DNA of 64,000 nt, taken from contig NZ_FQXN01000001.1 in NCBI RefSeq assembly GCF_900129985.1, forward strand, positions 124,001 to 188,000, in the 5' to 3' direction. Within the stretch, counting starts at the first letter, position 1, and each line of letters starts with the position of its first letter. The notes under the pieces were generated by a model. It was not told the origin of the DNA, ran no database searches, and saw only the letters and a program-made list of their open reading frames with translations. Shown one piece after another: positions 9,239-18,034 of this stretch. Made by a program: the position numbers and the translations under genes. This DNA is from Thermosipho atlanticus DSM 15807 (lineage in GTDB: Bacteria > Thermotogota > Thermotogae > Thermotogales > Fervidobacteriaceae).

Positions 9239-10287
9239 GAGTGAGAGCCCCAGGTAGGATTAACATAATAGGAGAACATACAGATTATAACGATGGGTAC
9301 GTTTTACCATTCGCCATCGATAGATATGTGAATTTAACAATTGAAACTTCAAATAATTTTGTTTTTTATTCAAAAAATCTAGATAGCAAAGTTATATTAG
9401 ATGAAATAGTTAAAACTGGTAAATGGGCTGATTATGTTATAGGTGTAATTAGTACATTAACAAAAAGAGGTTATAAAATTCCTCCAATTAAAATTGAAGT
9501 TGAATCTAGTATTCCAATAGGCTCAGGCCTTTCGAGTTCAGCAGCTTTGGAAGTAGCAACTACTTTTGCAATATCAGAATTTTTTGATTTAAATTTATCA
9601 AAATTGGAAATTGTGAATATTGCAAGGGAAGCTGAAACAAATTTTGTGGGAGTAAAATGTGGGATTATGGATCAATTTGCTTCAGTATTTTCTAAAAAGA
9701 ATTATGCAATTTTTCTTGATACAATGACTTTAGATTATAGGTATATTCCTATAAATTTAAAAGATTATGAATTTTATTTAATTGATTCTAATGTAAAACA
9801 CGAATTAGCAACTTCTAAATATAACGAAAGAAGACAAGAATGTGAAGAAATTTTGAGAAAATTAAACAAAAGAAGTTTTAGGGAAGTAACAAATAATGAT
9901 CTATTTTTATTAGATGGTGTTTTGAAAAAAAGAGCACAACATGTTTTAGAGGAAAATGAAAGAGTATTAAAGATAATAGAAGCATTTCAAACTAAAGATT
10001 TATTTAAAGTTGGTCAACTATTATTTGAATCACATGAAAGTTTAAAAAGTTTATACGAAGTTTCATGTAATGAAACGGATTTCATAGTAGATTTTTTAAA
10101 AAATAAAGAAAACATACTTGGAGCAAGAATGGTTGGTGGAGGTTTTGGTGGAGGGGTAATGGTTTTAGTTAGGAAAGATTCCTTTGAAAAAATTGGTAAG
10201 GAACTTTTTGAGAAATATTTTAATAGATTTGGTAGGAAACTAGATTTTTACAAATTACATAGTTCGAATGGTGTGGAATTAGTCTAA
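9235..10287 (+). CDS. galK: Galactokinase
   Basis: The 350-residue GHMP kinase phosphorylates galactose at C1 with ATP. It has the galactokinase signature GRINIIGEHTDYNDGYVLP at residues 5-23, the GHMP ATP-binding loop PIGSGLSSSAAL near residue 98, the catalytic Asp in CGIMDQF, and the C-terminal GGGFGGGVM motif. It starts by a 4-nt overlap with galT and is the last gene before a strong terminator. Confidence 0.97.
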   Translation: MRVRAPGRINIIGEHTDYNDGYVLPFAIDRYVNLTIETSNNFVFYSKNLDSKVILDEIVKTGKWADYVIGVISTLTKRGYKIPPIKIEVESSIPIGSGLSSSAALEVATTFAISEFFDLNLSKLEIVNIAREAETNFVGVKCGIMDQFASVFSKKNYAIFLDTMTLDYRYIPINLKDYEFYLIDSNVKHELATSKYNERRQECEEILRKLNKRSFREVTNNDLFLLDGVLKKRAQHVLEENERVLKIIEAFQTKDLFKVGQLLFESHESLKSLYEVSCNETDFIVDFLKNKENILGARMVGGGFGGGVMVLVRKDSFEKIGKELFEKYFNRFGRKLDFYKLHSSNGVELV

Positions 10288-10307
10288 AAAGTAATGTGTG
10301 TTTTGTT

Positions 10308-10337
10308 AAGCGGAGGTTAAATTCCTCCGCTTTTATT
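10308..10337 (+). terminator. Rho-independent terminator of the gal operon
   Basis: Nine-base arms AAGCGGAGG and CCTCCGCTT flank a 7-base loop and run into TTATTTTA, 20 nt after the galK stop. Confidence 0.9.
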
Positions 10338-10384
10338 TTACTATCCGACTGTCAATTTTAAATTTAGTATTATAATATTAACTA

Positions 10385-10414
10385 TTGCATTCAAAAGTTA
10401 AAATATGGTAAAAT
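10385..10414 (+). promoter_or_regulatory. Probable promoter of the ABC transporter operon
   Basis: TTGCAT, an 18-nt spacer and TAAAAT end 31 nt upstream of the binding-protein start. It is a reasonable sigma-70 type match in a short intergenic gap behind the gal terminator. Confidence 0.45.
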
Positions 10415-10445
10415 ATTGTTACCAAAATCGAGAGGAGGGAATTAT

Positions 10446-11948
10446 ATGAAAAAATTGCTGGTTATTTTGGGTCTGCTGCTTATTGTTCTTTCTTTCGCCG
10501 CAAAGGACGTTATTGTCATCGGAACTACTGATAAGATTAGGACATTGGACCCAGCGAATTGTTATGATTATTTTTCAAGTAACATTCTTCAAAATGTTCT
10601 TGCAGGGCCAGTAGATTATGAAATAGGAACGGCAAATATTAAACCGTGGCTTTTCGAAAGTTGGGATGTTTCCGAGGATGGGTTAGTTTATACTTTCCAC
10701 ATTAGAAAAGATGCATTTTTCGAGGATGGAACGCAAATTGATGCAAATGTTTTTAAATTTTCTTTTGATAGGGTTATGAAGTTAAATGGTGATCCTGCAT
10801 TTTTGTTAACAGATGTTGTTAAAAAAACAGAGGTGGTTGACAAATTTACATTTAGAGTTACCCTAAAAAGCAAATTCTCAGCTTTTGTTTCGGTTCTCGG
10901 ATATACTGTTGCATTTCCTGTAAATCCGAAAGTTTATCCTAAAGATGCGTTTTATGAATTCGAGCCATCAGCGTCTGGTCCATATAAGATTACTGAGTGG
11001 ATTAGAGATGTGAGAATAGTGTTGGAAGAAAATCCAAAATATTTTGGTCCAAAACCGAAAACACCAAAAATTATTATCCAATTTTATGAAAATGCTCAAC
11101 AGTTAAGACTTGCCCTCGAAACTGGTGAAATTGATGTTGCATATAGACATTTAGATCCAAGGGATGTATTAGACTTGCAAAATGTTCCCGGTATAAAAGT
11201 TTATTTAGGTGCTAGTCCACAAATAAGGTATTTGGTTGTTAATGTGAAACAAAAACCATTCGATAATCCATTAGTTAGACAGGCTATTGCTTTGGCAGTT
11301 GACAGAGAAACAATTGTTAATGACATATTTGTAGGTCTTGCAAAGCCATTATATTCAATGATACCTGCTGGAATGTGGAGCCATGAAGAGGTGTTCCCCA
11401 AGAGAGATTTATCTGCAGCAAAGGAAATATTAAAAGTAGCCGGATACAGTGAAAAGAACCCACTTGAAATTGATCTATGGTATACTCCTTCACATTATGG
11501 GACAACTGAAGCTGATGTTGCTCAAGTTTTAAAGGAATCGCTGGAACAAACTGGAATGATTAAAGTAAATATTAAATATGCCGAATGGTCAACCTATGTT
11601 GAATATTTCTTAAACGGTACGATGGGATTATTCTTATTAGGGTGGTACCCAGATTATCTAGATCCTGACGATTATTTATGGCCATTCTTGAGTGTTAATG
11701 GTGCAAAATCGCTAGGTAGTTTCTACGAAAATAAAAATGTTGAAGATCTTATGATTGCTGCAAGAGCTGCAACTGATCAAATTTCACGTGAAATGATATA
11801 TAAACTTGTTCAAAATTTCCACGCCGCAGAAATTCCATATATTCCTTTATGGCAAGGATCAGCTGATTGTGTGGCTCACGACGATATTACAGGAATTGTT
11901 TTGGAACCAACACAAATTTTCAGATATTATATTCTTGAGAGAAAGTAA
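10446..11948 (+). CDS. ABC transporter substrate-binding protein, family 5 (peptide/opine/oligosaccharide)
   Basis: The 500-residue secreted protein begins with a signal peptide (MKK, hydrophobic core, cleavage probably near SFAA-KD). It then follows the SBP_bac_5/DppA fold: TLDPANCYD near residue 25, LFESWDVSEDGLVYTFHIRK near residue 70, and FSFDRV. I chose the ATG at 10446 over one 30 nt upstream because GAGAGGAGGGA precedes it. In Thermotogales this family also binds oligosaccharides, so peptide is only the default ligand. No lipobox cysteine is visible, so it may be free in the periplasm/toga space. It heads a five-gene importer operon. Confidence 0.92.
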   Translation: MKKLLVILGLLLIVLSFAAKDVIVIGTTDKIRTLDPANCYDYFSSNILQNVLAGPVDYEIGTANIKPWLFESWDVSEDGLVYTFHIRKDAFFEDGTQIDANVFKFSFDRVMKLNGDPAFLLTDVVKKTEVVDKFTFRVTLKSKFSAFVSVLGYTVAFPVNPKVYPKDAFYEFEPSASGPYKITEWIRDVRIVLEENPKYFGPKPKTPKIIIQFYENAQQLRLALETGEIDVAYRHLDPRDVLDLQNVPGIKVYLGASPQIRYLVVNVKQKPFDNPLVRQAIALAVDRETIVNDIFVGLAKPLYSMIPAGMWSHEEVFPKRDLSAAKEILKVAGYSEKNPLEIDLWYTPSHYGTTEADVAQVLKESLEQTGMIKVNIKYAEWSTYVEYFLNGTMGLFLLGWYPDYLDPDDYLWPFLSVNGAKSLGSFYENKNVEDLMIAARAATDQISREMIYKLVQNFHAAEIPYIPLWQGSADCVAHDDITGIVLEPTQIFRYYILERK

Positions 11949-11963
11949 TTTTTCTTGAATTTA

Positions 11964-11990
11964 AACCCGCCCCTTGCGGGCGGTTTTTTT
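11964..11990 (+). terminator. Intra-operon hairpin with U-tract (partial terminator)
   Basis: CCGCCC pairs with GGGCGG (alternatively CCCGC with GCGGG) and is followed by seven T, between the binding-protein stop and the permease ribosome binding site. It probably ends most transcripts after the first gene, giving excess binding protein over membrane subunits. It could also stabilise the 3' end of a processed mRNA. Confidence 0.75.
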
Positions 11991-12005
11991 AAAGGAGGAG
12001 ATAAT

Positions 12006-13013
12006 GTGTCCCTGAAAAGCTATATAATAACCAGAATAATTTTGGCACTTCCTATGATCCTTATACTTTTGATAATGATATTTTTCATTTTGAGAATAAT
12101 ACCCGGTGATCCTGTATTAGCGATTTTAGGTGGTAAAGCTCCTATAGAAGTAATTGAAGCCAAACGGCATGAATTGGGGTTGGATAAACCAATAATTATA
12201 CAATTTTTTGATTATTTAGCTGATGTGGCTAAAGGAGATCTGGGAGTTTCTACTCTGACCAATAGGCCAGTATGGAGTGAATTAAAAGATAGATTTCCAG
12301 CAACTCTTGAATTAACTATTTTTTCGTTTATTATAGCTCTTTTGATAGGAGTTTTCTGGGGGTCTGAAGCAGCATGGAGAAAAGACAAACCTATTGATAT
12401 ATCGGCAAGGGTATATTCAATATTCATTTATGCAGTTCCTGTGTTTTGGCTTGGACTCATGTTGCAATTGTTATTTGGGATTTATTTGAGATGGTTGCCT
12501 GTTGGTGGAAGACTTTCTCCGAGGGTAAGTGTAGATATAAAAACTGGGCTTTTATTATTAGATAGTTTAATAACGTGGAATTGGGAAGCATTTTGGGATG
12601 TTTTAAAACATCTATTATTACCTGGATTTACGTTGGGTCTTGTTATTTCAAGTATTTTTTTAAGAATGGTGCGTAATAATACTGTTTTAATGCTTTCAAA
12701 AGATTTTGTGAAAGCTGCAAAAGCTCGTGGATTGAAACCAAGAGTGATTTTATATGGACATGCTGTTAGAAATGCTTTTGTGCCAATTTTTACAATAATG
12801 GGAATGCAGTTTGCTCTTTTACTTGCTGGTGCAGTTTTGACCGAAACAACTTTTTCTTGGCCAGGTATAGGGAGCTATCTTGTTTTAAAAATAAAATATA
12901 GAGATTTTCCAGCCATTCAGGGTACGATAATTTTCTTTGCTATGTTTGTTGTAGTAATAAGTATTTTAATTGATATAGTTAATGCATTAGTTGATCCTAG
13001 AGTTAGGTATTAA
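12006..13013 (+). CDS. ABC transporter permease, DppB/OppB type
   Basis: The 335-residue membrane protein has the family-typical N-terminal segment IITRIILALPMILILLIMIFFILRIIPGDP and six predicted helices. The EAA loop KAAKARGLKPRVILYGHAVRNA near residues 236-258 contacts the ATPases. I set the start at the GTG at 12006, which follows AAAGGAGGAG; the overlapping ATG at 12004 is in another frame that stops at once, and a longer in-frame start would fall before the hairpin. It pairs with the next permease to form the channel. Confidence 0.94.
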   Translation: MSLKSYIITRIILALPMILILLIMIFFILRIIPGDPVLAILGGKAPIEVIEAKRHELGLDKPIIIQFFDYLADVAKGDLGVSTLTNRPVWSELKDRFPATLELTIFSFIIALLIGVFWGSEAAWRKDKPIDISARVYSIFIYAVPVFWLGLMLQLLFGIYLRWLPVGGRLSPRVSVDIKTGLLLLDSLITWNWEAFWDVLKHLLLPGFTLGLVISSIFLRMVRNNTVLMLSKDFVKAAKARGLKPRVILYGHAVRNAFVPIFTIMGMQFALLLAGAVLTETTFSWPGIGSYLVLKIKYRDFPAIQGTIIFFAMFVVVISILIDIVNALVDPRVRY

Positions 13014-13024
13014 GGGGTGATGTT

Positions 13025-13897
13025 GTGAGGAAAAAATTTGTAAGCGAAAGACTTGGAGAATTTATTAGCGATTTATTTGGTACTGGTACGGGTTGGCTAA
13101 CTTTTGTTGGAGCAATGATTTTGATTTTTTACATTAGTTTAGCGATTTTTTCTCCGCAATTAGCACCTTATAATCCTACTGAAAGAGTAGGAAGGTCTTT
13201 AACAGCACCTAATAAAGAATTTATATTTGGAACTGATAATTTAGGAAGAGATGTGCTAAGTAGAGTAATTTATGGTGCGAGAATTGCCTTATTGATAGCT
13301 TTTATAGCCGTTGCAATAGCTGCAGGTGTAGGTGTGCCTTTGGGATTAATCTCAGGATTTTTAGGTGGACCATTAGATAGGATTTTAACATTAATTATGG
13401 ATGCAATATACTCCTTTCCAGGTCTAATTTTAGCTATAGCGATTGCAGCGGTGTTAGGTCCCGGGGTTATAAATATTGCAATATCTATAGCCGTTGTATA
13501 CACACCAACATATTTTAGAGTTATTAGGAATCAAGTGTCATCTGTGAAAAATGAACTTTATGTGGAAGGTGCAAGAGCTTTAGGTGCAAAAAATTGGGAA
13601 ATTCTTATGAAATACATTTTTCCGAATGTACTACCTTCAATAGTTGTGGTTATATCAATGAATTTAGCTGATGCGATAATGACAGAAGCAGGATTATCGT
13701 TTTTAGGGCTTGGAATAGCTCCCCCTACGCCAGATTGGGGTTTCGATTTAAGCAATGGACAGAGGTTTGTTTTAAGCAAAGCATGGTGGGGACTTCTCTT
13801 TCCTGGACTTGCGATTATAACAGTTGTTCTTGGATTTTCAATGTTTAGTGAAGGCTTAAATGAGTTGATAAATCCGACTATAAGGGAAAGAAGGTGA
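13025..13897 (+). CDS. ABC transporter permease, DppC/OppC type
   Basis: The 290-residue protein has the OppC N-terminal helix and the APYNPTERVGRSLTAPNKEFIFGTDNLGRDVLSRVIYGAR-type segment diagnostic of the family. Several membrane helices follow, with an EAA loop (EGARALGAKNWEILMKYIFPN) near residue 180. The GTG start is preceded by GGGGTGAT. It follows the first permease by 11 nt and precedes the ATPase gene by 4 nt. Confidence 0.94.
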   Translation: MRKKFVSERLGEFISDLFGTGTGWLTFVGAMILIFYISLAIFSPQLAPYNPTERVGRSLTAPNKEFIFGTDNLGRDVLSRVIYGARIALLIAFIAVAIAAGVGVPLGLISGFLGGPLDRILTLIMDAIYSFPGLILAIAIAAVLGPGVINIAISIAVVYTPTYFRVIRNQVSSVKNELYVEGARALGAKNWEILMKYIFPNVLPSIVVVISMNLADAIMTEAGLSFLGLGIAPPTPDWGFDLSNGQRFVLSKAWWGLLFPGLAIITVVLGFSMFSEGLNELINPTIRERR

Positions 13898-13901
13898 TCA
13901 T

Positions 13902-14864
13902 GTGATATTTGAAGCAAAGGATTTGAAAGTGTATTATAAGACGAAAAAAGGTTTTGTAAGGGCTGTTGACGGAATAAATCTATCTATTGAAAAAGGCGAG
14001 ACAGTTGGCTTGGTTGGGGAATCTGGTTGTGGAAAATCAACGTTTGGACAAGCTATTCTGAAAATATTGCCTCCTGCAACTTTTTATGGTGGAAGCTTGA
14101 AGATAGAAAATACTGAGCTGATTGGATTAAATGAAAATGAAATGAGAAAAATCAGAGGGAAAAAGATAGGAATGATATTCCAAGATCCTATGACATCACT
14201 TAATCCAGTCATGAAAGTTGAAAAATTGTTTTTTGAAACTTTAAAGACTCATGAACCGGAAATCACGGAAGAAGCTTCAAGAGAAAGAACGGCAAGAGTT
14301 CTGGAAAAGGTAGGGATTGAACCCGAAAGGATGAAAGAATATTCTTTTCAATTTAGTGGAGGAATGCGTCAAAGAGTTATGATAGCTCTTGCATTAGTTT
14401 TAAATCCAATATTAGTTATTGCTGATGAACCTACGACATCTCTTGATGTAATTGTTCAGGCACAGATAATGAACTTGTTAAATGAATTGAGAAGAGAATA
14501 TGATATGTCCTTGATTTTAATTACACATGATTTAGGAGTAGTTGCTGAAATGGCAGATAAAATTTGTGTTATGTATGCTGGTCATATTGTTGAAGAAGCA
14601 GTTAGCGAAAAACTTTATTATAGTCCAAAACATCCATATACTGAATTACTTTTAAAAAGTATTCCAAATACTAATATTGACGATCTAGATTTAAAATATA
14701 TACCTGGTTCTCCTCCTGATCTTTTACGCCCACCAGTTGGTTGTAGATTTGCACCAAGATGCCCATACAAAAAGAAAATTTGTGAGGTAAAAGAACCTCC
14801 AATATTTAATGTAGACGGAACAAAAGTGAAATGTTGGCTGTATGGTGGGGTGAAAGAATGGTAA
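13902..14864 (+). CDS. ABC transporter ATP-binding protein, DppD/OppD type
   Basis: The 320-residue ATPase has Walker A (GESGCGKS, near residue 42), the signature FSGGMRQR (near residue 150), Walker B VIADEPTTSLD and the H-loop THDLGVV. The C-terminal oligopeptide-type extension carries a CRFAPRCPYKKKIC cysteine motif, which in this family can bind an Fe-S cluster. The start is GTG behind GAAGGTGATC. Its last 7 nt overlap the next ATPase gene. Confidence 0.94.
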   Translation: MIFEAKDLKVYYKTKKGFVRAVDGINLSIEKGETVGLVGESGCGKSTFGQAILKILPPATFYGGSLKIENTELIGLNENEMRKIRGKKIGMIFQDPMTSLNPVMKVEKLFFETLKTHEPEITEEASRERTARVLEKVGIEPERMKEYSFQFSGGMRQRVMIALALVLNPILVIADEPTTSLDVIVQAQIMNLLNELRREYDMSLILITHDLGVVAEMADKICVMYAGHIVEEAVSEKLYYSPKHPYTELLLKSIPNTNIDDLDLKYIPGSPPDLLRPPVGCRFAPRCPYKKKICEVKEPPIFNVDGTKVKCWLYGGVKEW

Positions 14865-15841
14865 GAGTGGAAAATTTAAAAAAATTTTTTCCAGTGAAAC
14901 GAACAATTGGAGAAGTGTTATTGAGAGTCCCTCAGCGTTTTGTAAAAGCAGTGGATAATATAAGTTTCACGATTTCAAAAGGTGAAACATTTGGTTTAGT
15001 TGGGGAGTCGGGGAGTGGAAAAACTACCACGGGTAGATTGATATTAAGGTTAATAGAACCTACAGCAGGGAATGTTTATTTCGAAGATATTAATGTTACT
15101 AAACTTTCAAAGGAAGAATTACGAAAATTTAGGAAAAATATGCAAATAATATTTCAAGATCCTATGGCAGCGCTTAATCCTTATATGAAAGTTGGTGAAG
15201 CAATAAAACATGGTCTTGAAATACACAATATAGGTAAAAATACTCAAGAAAGAAAGTTACTTGTAATGAAAATGCTTGAAAGGGTGAACTTATCTCCACC
15301 GGAAGATTTTTATTATAGATATCCTCATGAACTTTCAGGGGGTCAAAGACAAAGAATTGTTATAGCTCGTGCTTTAATTTTGAAACCAAAGTTTATCGTT
15401 GCAGATGAAGCTATAGCAATGTTAGATGTTTCTGTGAGATCCCAGTTGTTGCAATTGCTAATTGATTTAAAGACTGAGTTTGATTTGACATTTTTATTTA
15501 TTACACATGATTTGGCTACCACGAAATATATTTGTGACAGAATTGGCGTTATGTATTTGGGAAAAATTGTAGAAATAGGGAATTTTAAAGAAATTTATAA
15601 GGATCCATTACACCCATATACTAAGGCCTTAATTTCAGCAGTTCCTGAACCTGACCCTAAAAAGAAAAAAAAGAAACTTATGCCTGAGGGAGAAGTTCCA
15701 AATCCAATTAATCCACCACCAGGATGTAAATTTCATCCAAGGTGTCCATATGCAATGGACATTTGTAAAGAAAAAGAACCAGTTTTGAAAGAAATTGAAG
15801 GAAGATTGGTAGCATGTTATTTATATCAAAGCCAGCGATAA
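14858..15841 (+). CDS. ABC transporter ATP-binding protein, DppF/OppF type
   Basis: The 327-residue partner ATPase has Walker A GESGSGKT, signature LSGGQRQR, Walker [13 protein letters not shown] (Ala replaces the usual Pro after DE) and the H-loop THDLATT. The C-terminal [14 protein letters not shown] cysteine motif matches its neighbour. I use the ATG at 14858 ([13 protein letters not shown]) because the homologous domain begins there. The stop codon lies in the loop of the terminator hairpin, which is unusually compact. Confidence 0.94.
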   Translation: MVRVENLKKFFPVKRTIGEVLLRVPQRFVKAVDNISFTISKGETFGLVGESGSGKTTTGRLILRLIEPTAGNVYFEDINVTKLSKEELRKFRKNMQIIFQDPMAALNPYMKVGEAIKHGLEIHNIGKNTQERKLLVMKMLERVNLSPPEDFYYRYPHELSGGQRQRIVIARALILKPKFIVADEAIAMLDVSVRSQLLQLLIDLKTEFDLTFLFITHDLATTKYICDRIGVMYLGKIVEIGNFKEIYKDPLHPYTKALISAVPEPDPKKKKKKLMPEGEVPNPINPPPGCKFHPRCPYAMDICKEKEPVLKEIEGRLVACYLYQSQR

Positions 15842-15857
15842 GCTGGCTTTTTTTGTT
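15828..15857 (+). terminator. Rho-independent terminator overlapping the last codons of the ABC operon
   Basis: AAAGCCAGC and GCTGGCTTT flank a 5-base loop that contains the oppF-type stop codon; a T-rich tract follows. The 5' arm is coding sequence. Confidence 0.9.
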
Positions 15858-15869
15858 TTCAAAAAAAAC

Positions 15870-15898
15870 TTGACAAAATCATTTTTTTGATGTAATAT
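15870..15898 (+). promoter_or_regulatory. perR promoter
   Basis: A consensus TTGACA, a 17-nt spacer and TAATAT lie 32 nt upstream of the regulator start and directly before the Per box. Confidence 0.75.
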
Positions 15899-15902
15899 AA
15901 AT

Positions 15903-15917
15903 TTAGATTAAATCTAA
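15903..15917 (+). promoter_or_regulatory. Per/Fur box, perfect 7-1-7 inverted repeat
   Basis: TTAGATT-A-AATCTAA is a perfect 15-bp palindrome of the PerR-box geometry, placed just after the -10 and before the ribosome binding site. This indicates autorepression of the perR-peroxiredoxin operon. Confidence 0.8.
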
Positions 15918-15929
15918 TGAGGTGAAAAA

Positions 15930-16337
15930 ATGAAAGAAATTATAGAAATCTTGTCACGATTTGGTATAAAGCCAACTTTACAAAGGATACATATTTTAAA
16001 AATTATTTTGAAGTATAGAAACCATCTAAATGCGGATGAAGTATTTAAATTAGTTCAAGAAGAACATCTTACTATTTCTAGAGCTACTATTTATAATACT
16101 TTAAATCTTTTTTCAAAAAAAGGGTTATTGAAAGAAATTGTAACACCAGAATCCGTGAGATACGACTATATTGAAAAACCTCATAATCATTTTTATTGTG
16201 AAAAATGTAAAAGGATCTATGATATTGAAGAAGAATTACCAATTTCGAATATTAACAAGGTTGATGGTCATTTAGTTAAAAAGGTTCAGTATTATTTAGT
16301 AGGAATATGTAAAAATTGTTTAAATGGAGGTGAGTAG
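15930..16337 (+). CDS. perR: Fur-family peroxide regulator, PerR-like
   Basis: The 135-residue protein has the Fur fold: a winged helix (residues 1-80, with [13 protein letters not shown] as recognition helix) and a dimerisation domain. The latter carries [17 protein letters not shown] and a C-terminal CKNC, giving the CxxC...CxxC structural zinc site. The regulatory metal ligands would include the His-x-His in PHNHFY. Its own Per box and the peroxiredoxin gene 1 nt downstream favour peroxide sensing over iron regulation, but PerR and Fur cannot be separated with certainty by eye. Confidence 0.88.
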   Translation: MKEIIEILSRFGIKPTLQRIHILKIILKYRNHLNADEVFKLVQEEHLTISRATIYNTLNLFSKKGLLKEIVTPESVRYDYIEKPHNHFYCEKCKRIYDIEEELPISNINKVDGHLVKKVQYYLVGICKNCLNGGE

Positions 16338-16338
16338 T

Positions 16339-16977
16339 ATGGCATTACCACTTATAGGTGAAAAATTACCAGAATTTAAAGCAGTTACTACTAAAGGGCT
16401 CATAAGATTTCCAGAAGATTTTAAAGGGAAATGGGTGGTTTTATTTAGCCATCCAGCCGATTTTACACCTGTTTGTACTACGGAATTTGTAGCGTTCCAA
16501 AAAAGATATGACGAATTTAAGAAATTGAACACAGAACTTATTGGGTTAAGTATTGATCAGGTTTTCTCACATATCAAATGGGTTGAATGGATAAAGGAAA
16601 AGTTAGAAATTGAGATTCAATTTCCTGTTATAGCAGATGATAGAGGTCAAATAGCTGAAATGCTCGGGATGATCCATCCTGCAAAAGGAACAAATACTGT
16701 GAGAGCAGTTTTTGTGATTGATCCTGAAGGGATATTAAGAACTGTTCTTTATTATCCACAAGAACTTGGAAGAAATATAGATGAAATTTTAAGAATAATT
16801 AAAGGGTTGCAGATTGTTGATGAGCATGGAGTAGCTTTACCGGCAAACTGGCCCAATAACGAGTTAGTTAATGATGAAGCAATTGTTCCACCGGCATCAA
16901 CTACTGAAGATGCAGAGAAAAGATTAAAGGAATATAAATGTTTTGATTGGTGGTTCTGTCATAAAAAAATCAAATAA
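16339..16977 (+). CDS. Peroxiredoxin, archaeal-type with C-terminal cysteine pair
   Basis: The 212-residue AhpC/TSA-Prx6-type thiol peroxidase reduces H2O2 and alkyl peroxides. The peroxidatic cysteine is Cys46 in [10 protein letters not shown]. The tail [11 protein letters not shown] gives Cys201 and Cys207, the six-residue spacing I recall for the Aeropyrum pernix enzyme, in which one of this pair resolves the sulfenic acid. I chose the ATG at 16339 (RBS GGAGGTGAG) over an upstream in-frame ATG that overlaps perR. Translation is coupled to the regulator. Confidence 0.95.
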   Translation: MALPLIGEKLPEFKAVTTKGLIRFPEDFKGKWVVLFSHPADFTPVCTTEFVAFQKRYDEFKKLNTELIGLSIDQVFSHIKWVEWIKEKLEIEIQFPVIADDRGQIAEMLGMIHPAKGTNTVRAVFVIDPEGILRTVLYYPQELGRNIDEILRIIKGLQIVDEHGVALPANWPNNELVNDEAIVPPASTTEDAEKRLKEYKCFDWWFCHKKIK

Positions 16978-17429
16978 TTGAAGAAATACTTGTAGTAGAG
17001 ATTTATTTGACATTACTTCAGGAATTGAGAAGACGTTAAAGGAAAAGATAGTAGGAACTTTGAGACCGCAATTTAGTAAGGAATTGTATTTAGTATATTT
17101 GTAAATAGTTTTGTATTTTAAAACTGTTGGATTGAATAGTTCTAAAATTGAGTTATTTATTACAAAAGACCACCAAAAGAATGGGAAGATCTACTTAAAA
17201 TTTTTAAACGAATTTTGAAATACAAAAAATATATCACTAAATGCAAAAGCAATTTACTAAAGAATTGAAAAATAGAGCAACGTGTATATTAATAAACAAA
17301 TATAAAAGAAAGAAAATGTTCGAGAAAAATAAACAAGTTAGAATGGATTGAAGAAACAAGAAAAACAATATATGTTAAACAAAGAACTTAGATAAAGAGT
17401 TAATACACTATTAAAAAGGAGGGGGAAGT
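16978..17429 (+). other. 452-base gene-free stretch, possible decayed coding sequence
   Basis: No frame stays open beyond about 35 codons. Two short segments look protein-like (plus strand near 17015-17103, IEKTLKEKIVGTLRPQ...; and near 17161-17267, YKRPPKEWEDLLKIFK...) but are in stop-bounded pieces. I could not assign them to a family. A GGAGGGGG ribosome binding site for the next gene is at the right end. It may be a gene remnant or a long 5' region. Confidence 0.35.
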
Positions 17430-17813
17430 ATGACAAAAAGCGGACAGGTATATAAGTGTGAGATTTGTGGGAACATAGTTGAAGTAATTCATGCTGGAGA
17501 AGGAATATTGGTATGTTGTGGTCAATCTATGACCTTATTAGAAGAAAAAACAGCTGAAAGTTCACAGGAAAAACATGTGCCGTTTATTCAGGAAGTAACT
17601 GAAGGTTATCTAGTAAAGGTAGGAGAAAATATTTTCCACCCAATGGAGGAAAAACATTATATTGAATGGATTGAATTAGTTGTTGATGGAATGGTATTTA
17701 AAAAATATTTAAATCCAGGTGATAAACCGGAAGTGTTGTTCAAAGTTGACAAAGGGAAAGAGGTTTACGCAAGAGAATACTGCAATGTACATGGATTATG
17801 GCGAAGTAAATAA
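17430..17813 (+). CDS. dfx: Desulfoferrodoxin (superoxide reductase)
   Basis: The 127-residue protein reduces superoxide to peroxide without making oxygen. The N-terminal desulforedoxin-type Fe(Cys)4 centre uses Cys10, Cys13, Cys29 and Cys30. The neelaredoxin domain supplies the square-pyramidal Fe(His)4Cys site through [17 protein letters not shown] and YCNVHGLW. So it is the two-centre (Dx) form rather than the one-iron neelaredoxin. It forms a functional set with the peroxiredoxin upstream, and a terminator follows. An AAGGAGGGGGAAG ribosome binding site supports the start. Confidence 0.95.
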   Translation: MTKSGQVYKCEICGNIVEVIHAGEGILVCCGQSMTLLEEKTAESSQEKHVPFIQEVTEGYLVKVGENIFHPMEEKHYIEWIELVVDGMVFKKYLNPGDKPEVLFKVDKGKEVYAREYCNVHGLWRSK

Positions 17814-17838
17814 AATTTTGTTGGTATGTTTTCATGAG

Positions 17839-17872
17839 AACTCCCACCATGGTAAAGGTGGGAGTTTTTGTT
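17839..17872 (+). terminator. Rho-independent terminator after dfx
   Basis: Ten-base arms AACTCCCACC and GGTGGGAGTT with an 8-base loop, then TTTTGTTT. Confidence 0.92.
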
Positions 17873-17962
17873 TGGATAGTATTTATTTTAATAATTTTGT
17901 TCAGAAATTAGTTGGTTATGTGTTTATAACCTGGGGATAATATAAATTTTTTGAAAAATGGG

Positions 17963-17991
17963 TTGACAGATTCAACAGAAGGGGGTATAAT
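17963..17991 (+). promoter_or_regulatory. copA promoter, exact consensus
   Basis: TTGACA-N17-TATAAT is a perfect sigma-70/SigA match, 43 nt upstream of the copA ATG. A promoter this strong in front of an exporter gene implies a repressor. Confidence 0.9.
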
Positions 17992-18006
17992 GAAAATGAC
18001 CCCCCC
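17981..18006 (+). promoter_or_regulatory. Candidate metal-repressor operator over the copA -10
   Basis: GGGGG(T) at 17981-17986 and (A)CCCCCCC at 17999-18006 form an inverted repeat bracketing the -10 and likely +1. G/C runs around an AT core are typical of CsoR-family copper sites. No csoR or copY is in the window, so the repressor is unknown. Confidence 0.5.
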
Positions 18007-18034
18007 GACCAGGGTAGGATACGGAGGTGAAAGT

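Noticed and set aside
17951-18034. Longer copA start at 17951
   Set aside because: It lies upstream of the -35/-10 of the promoter and lacks a ribosome binding site; ATG 18035 has one.
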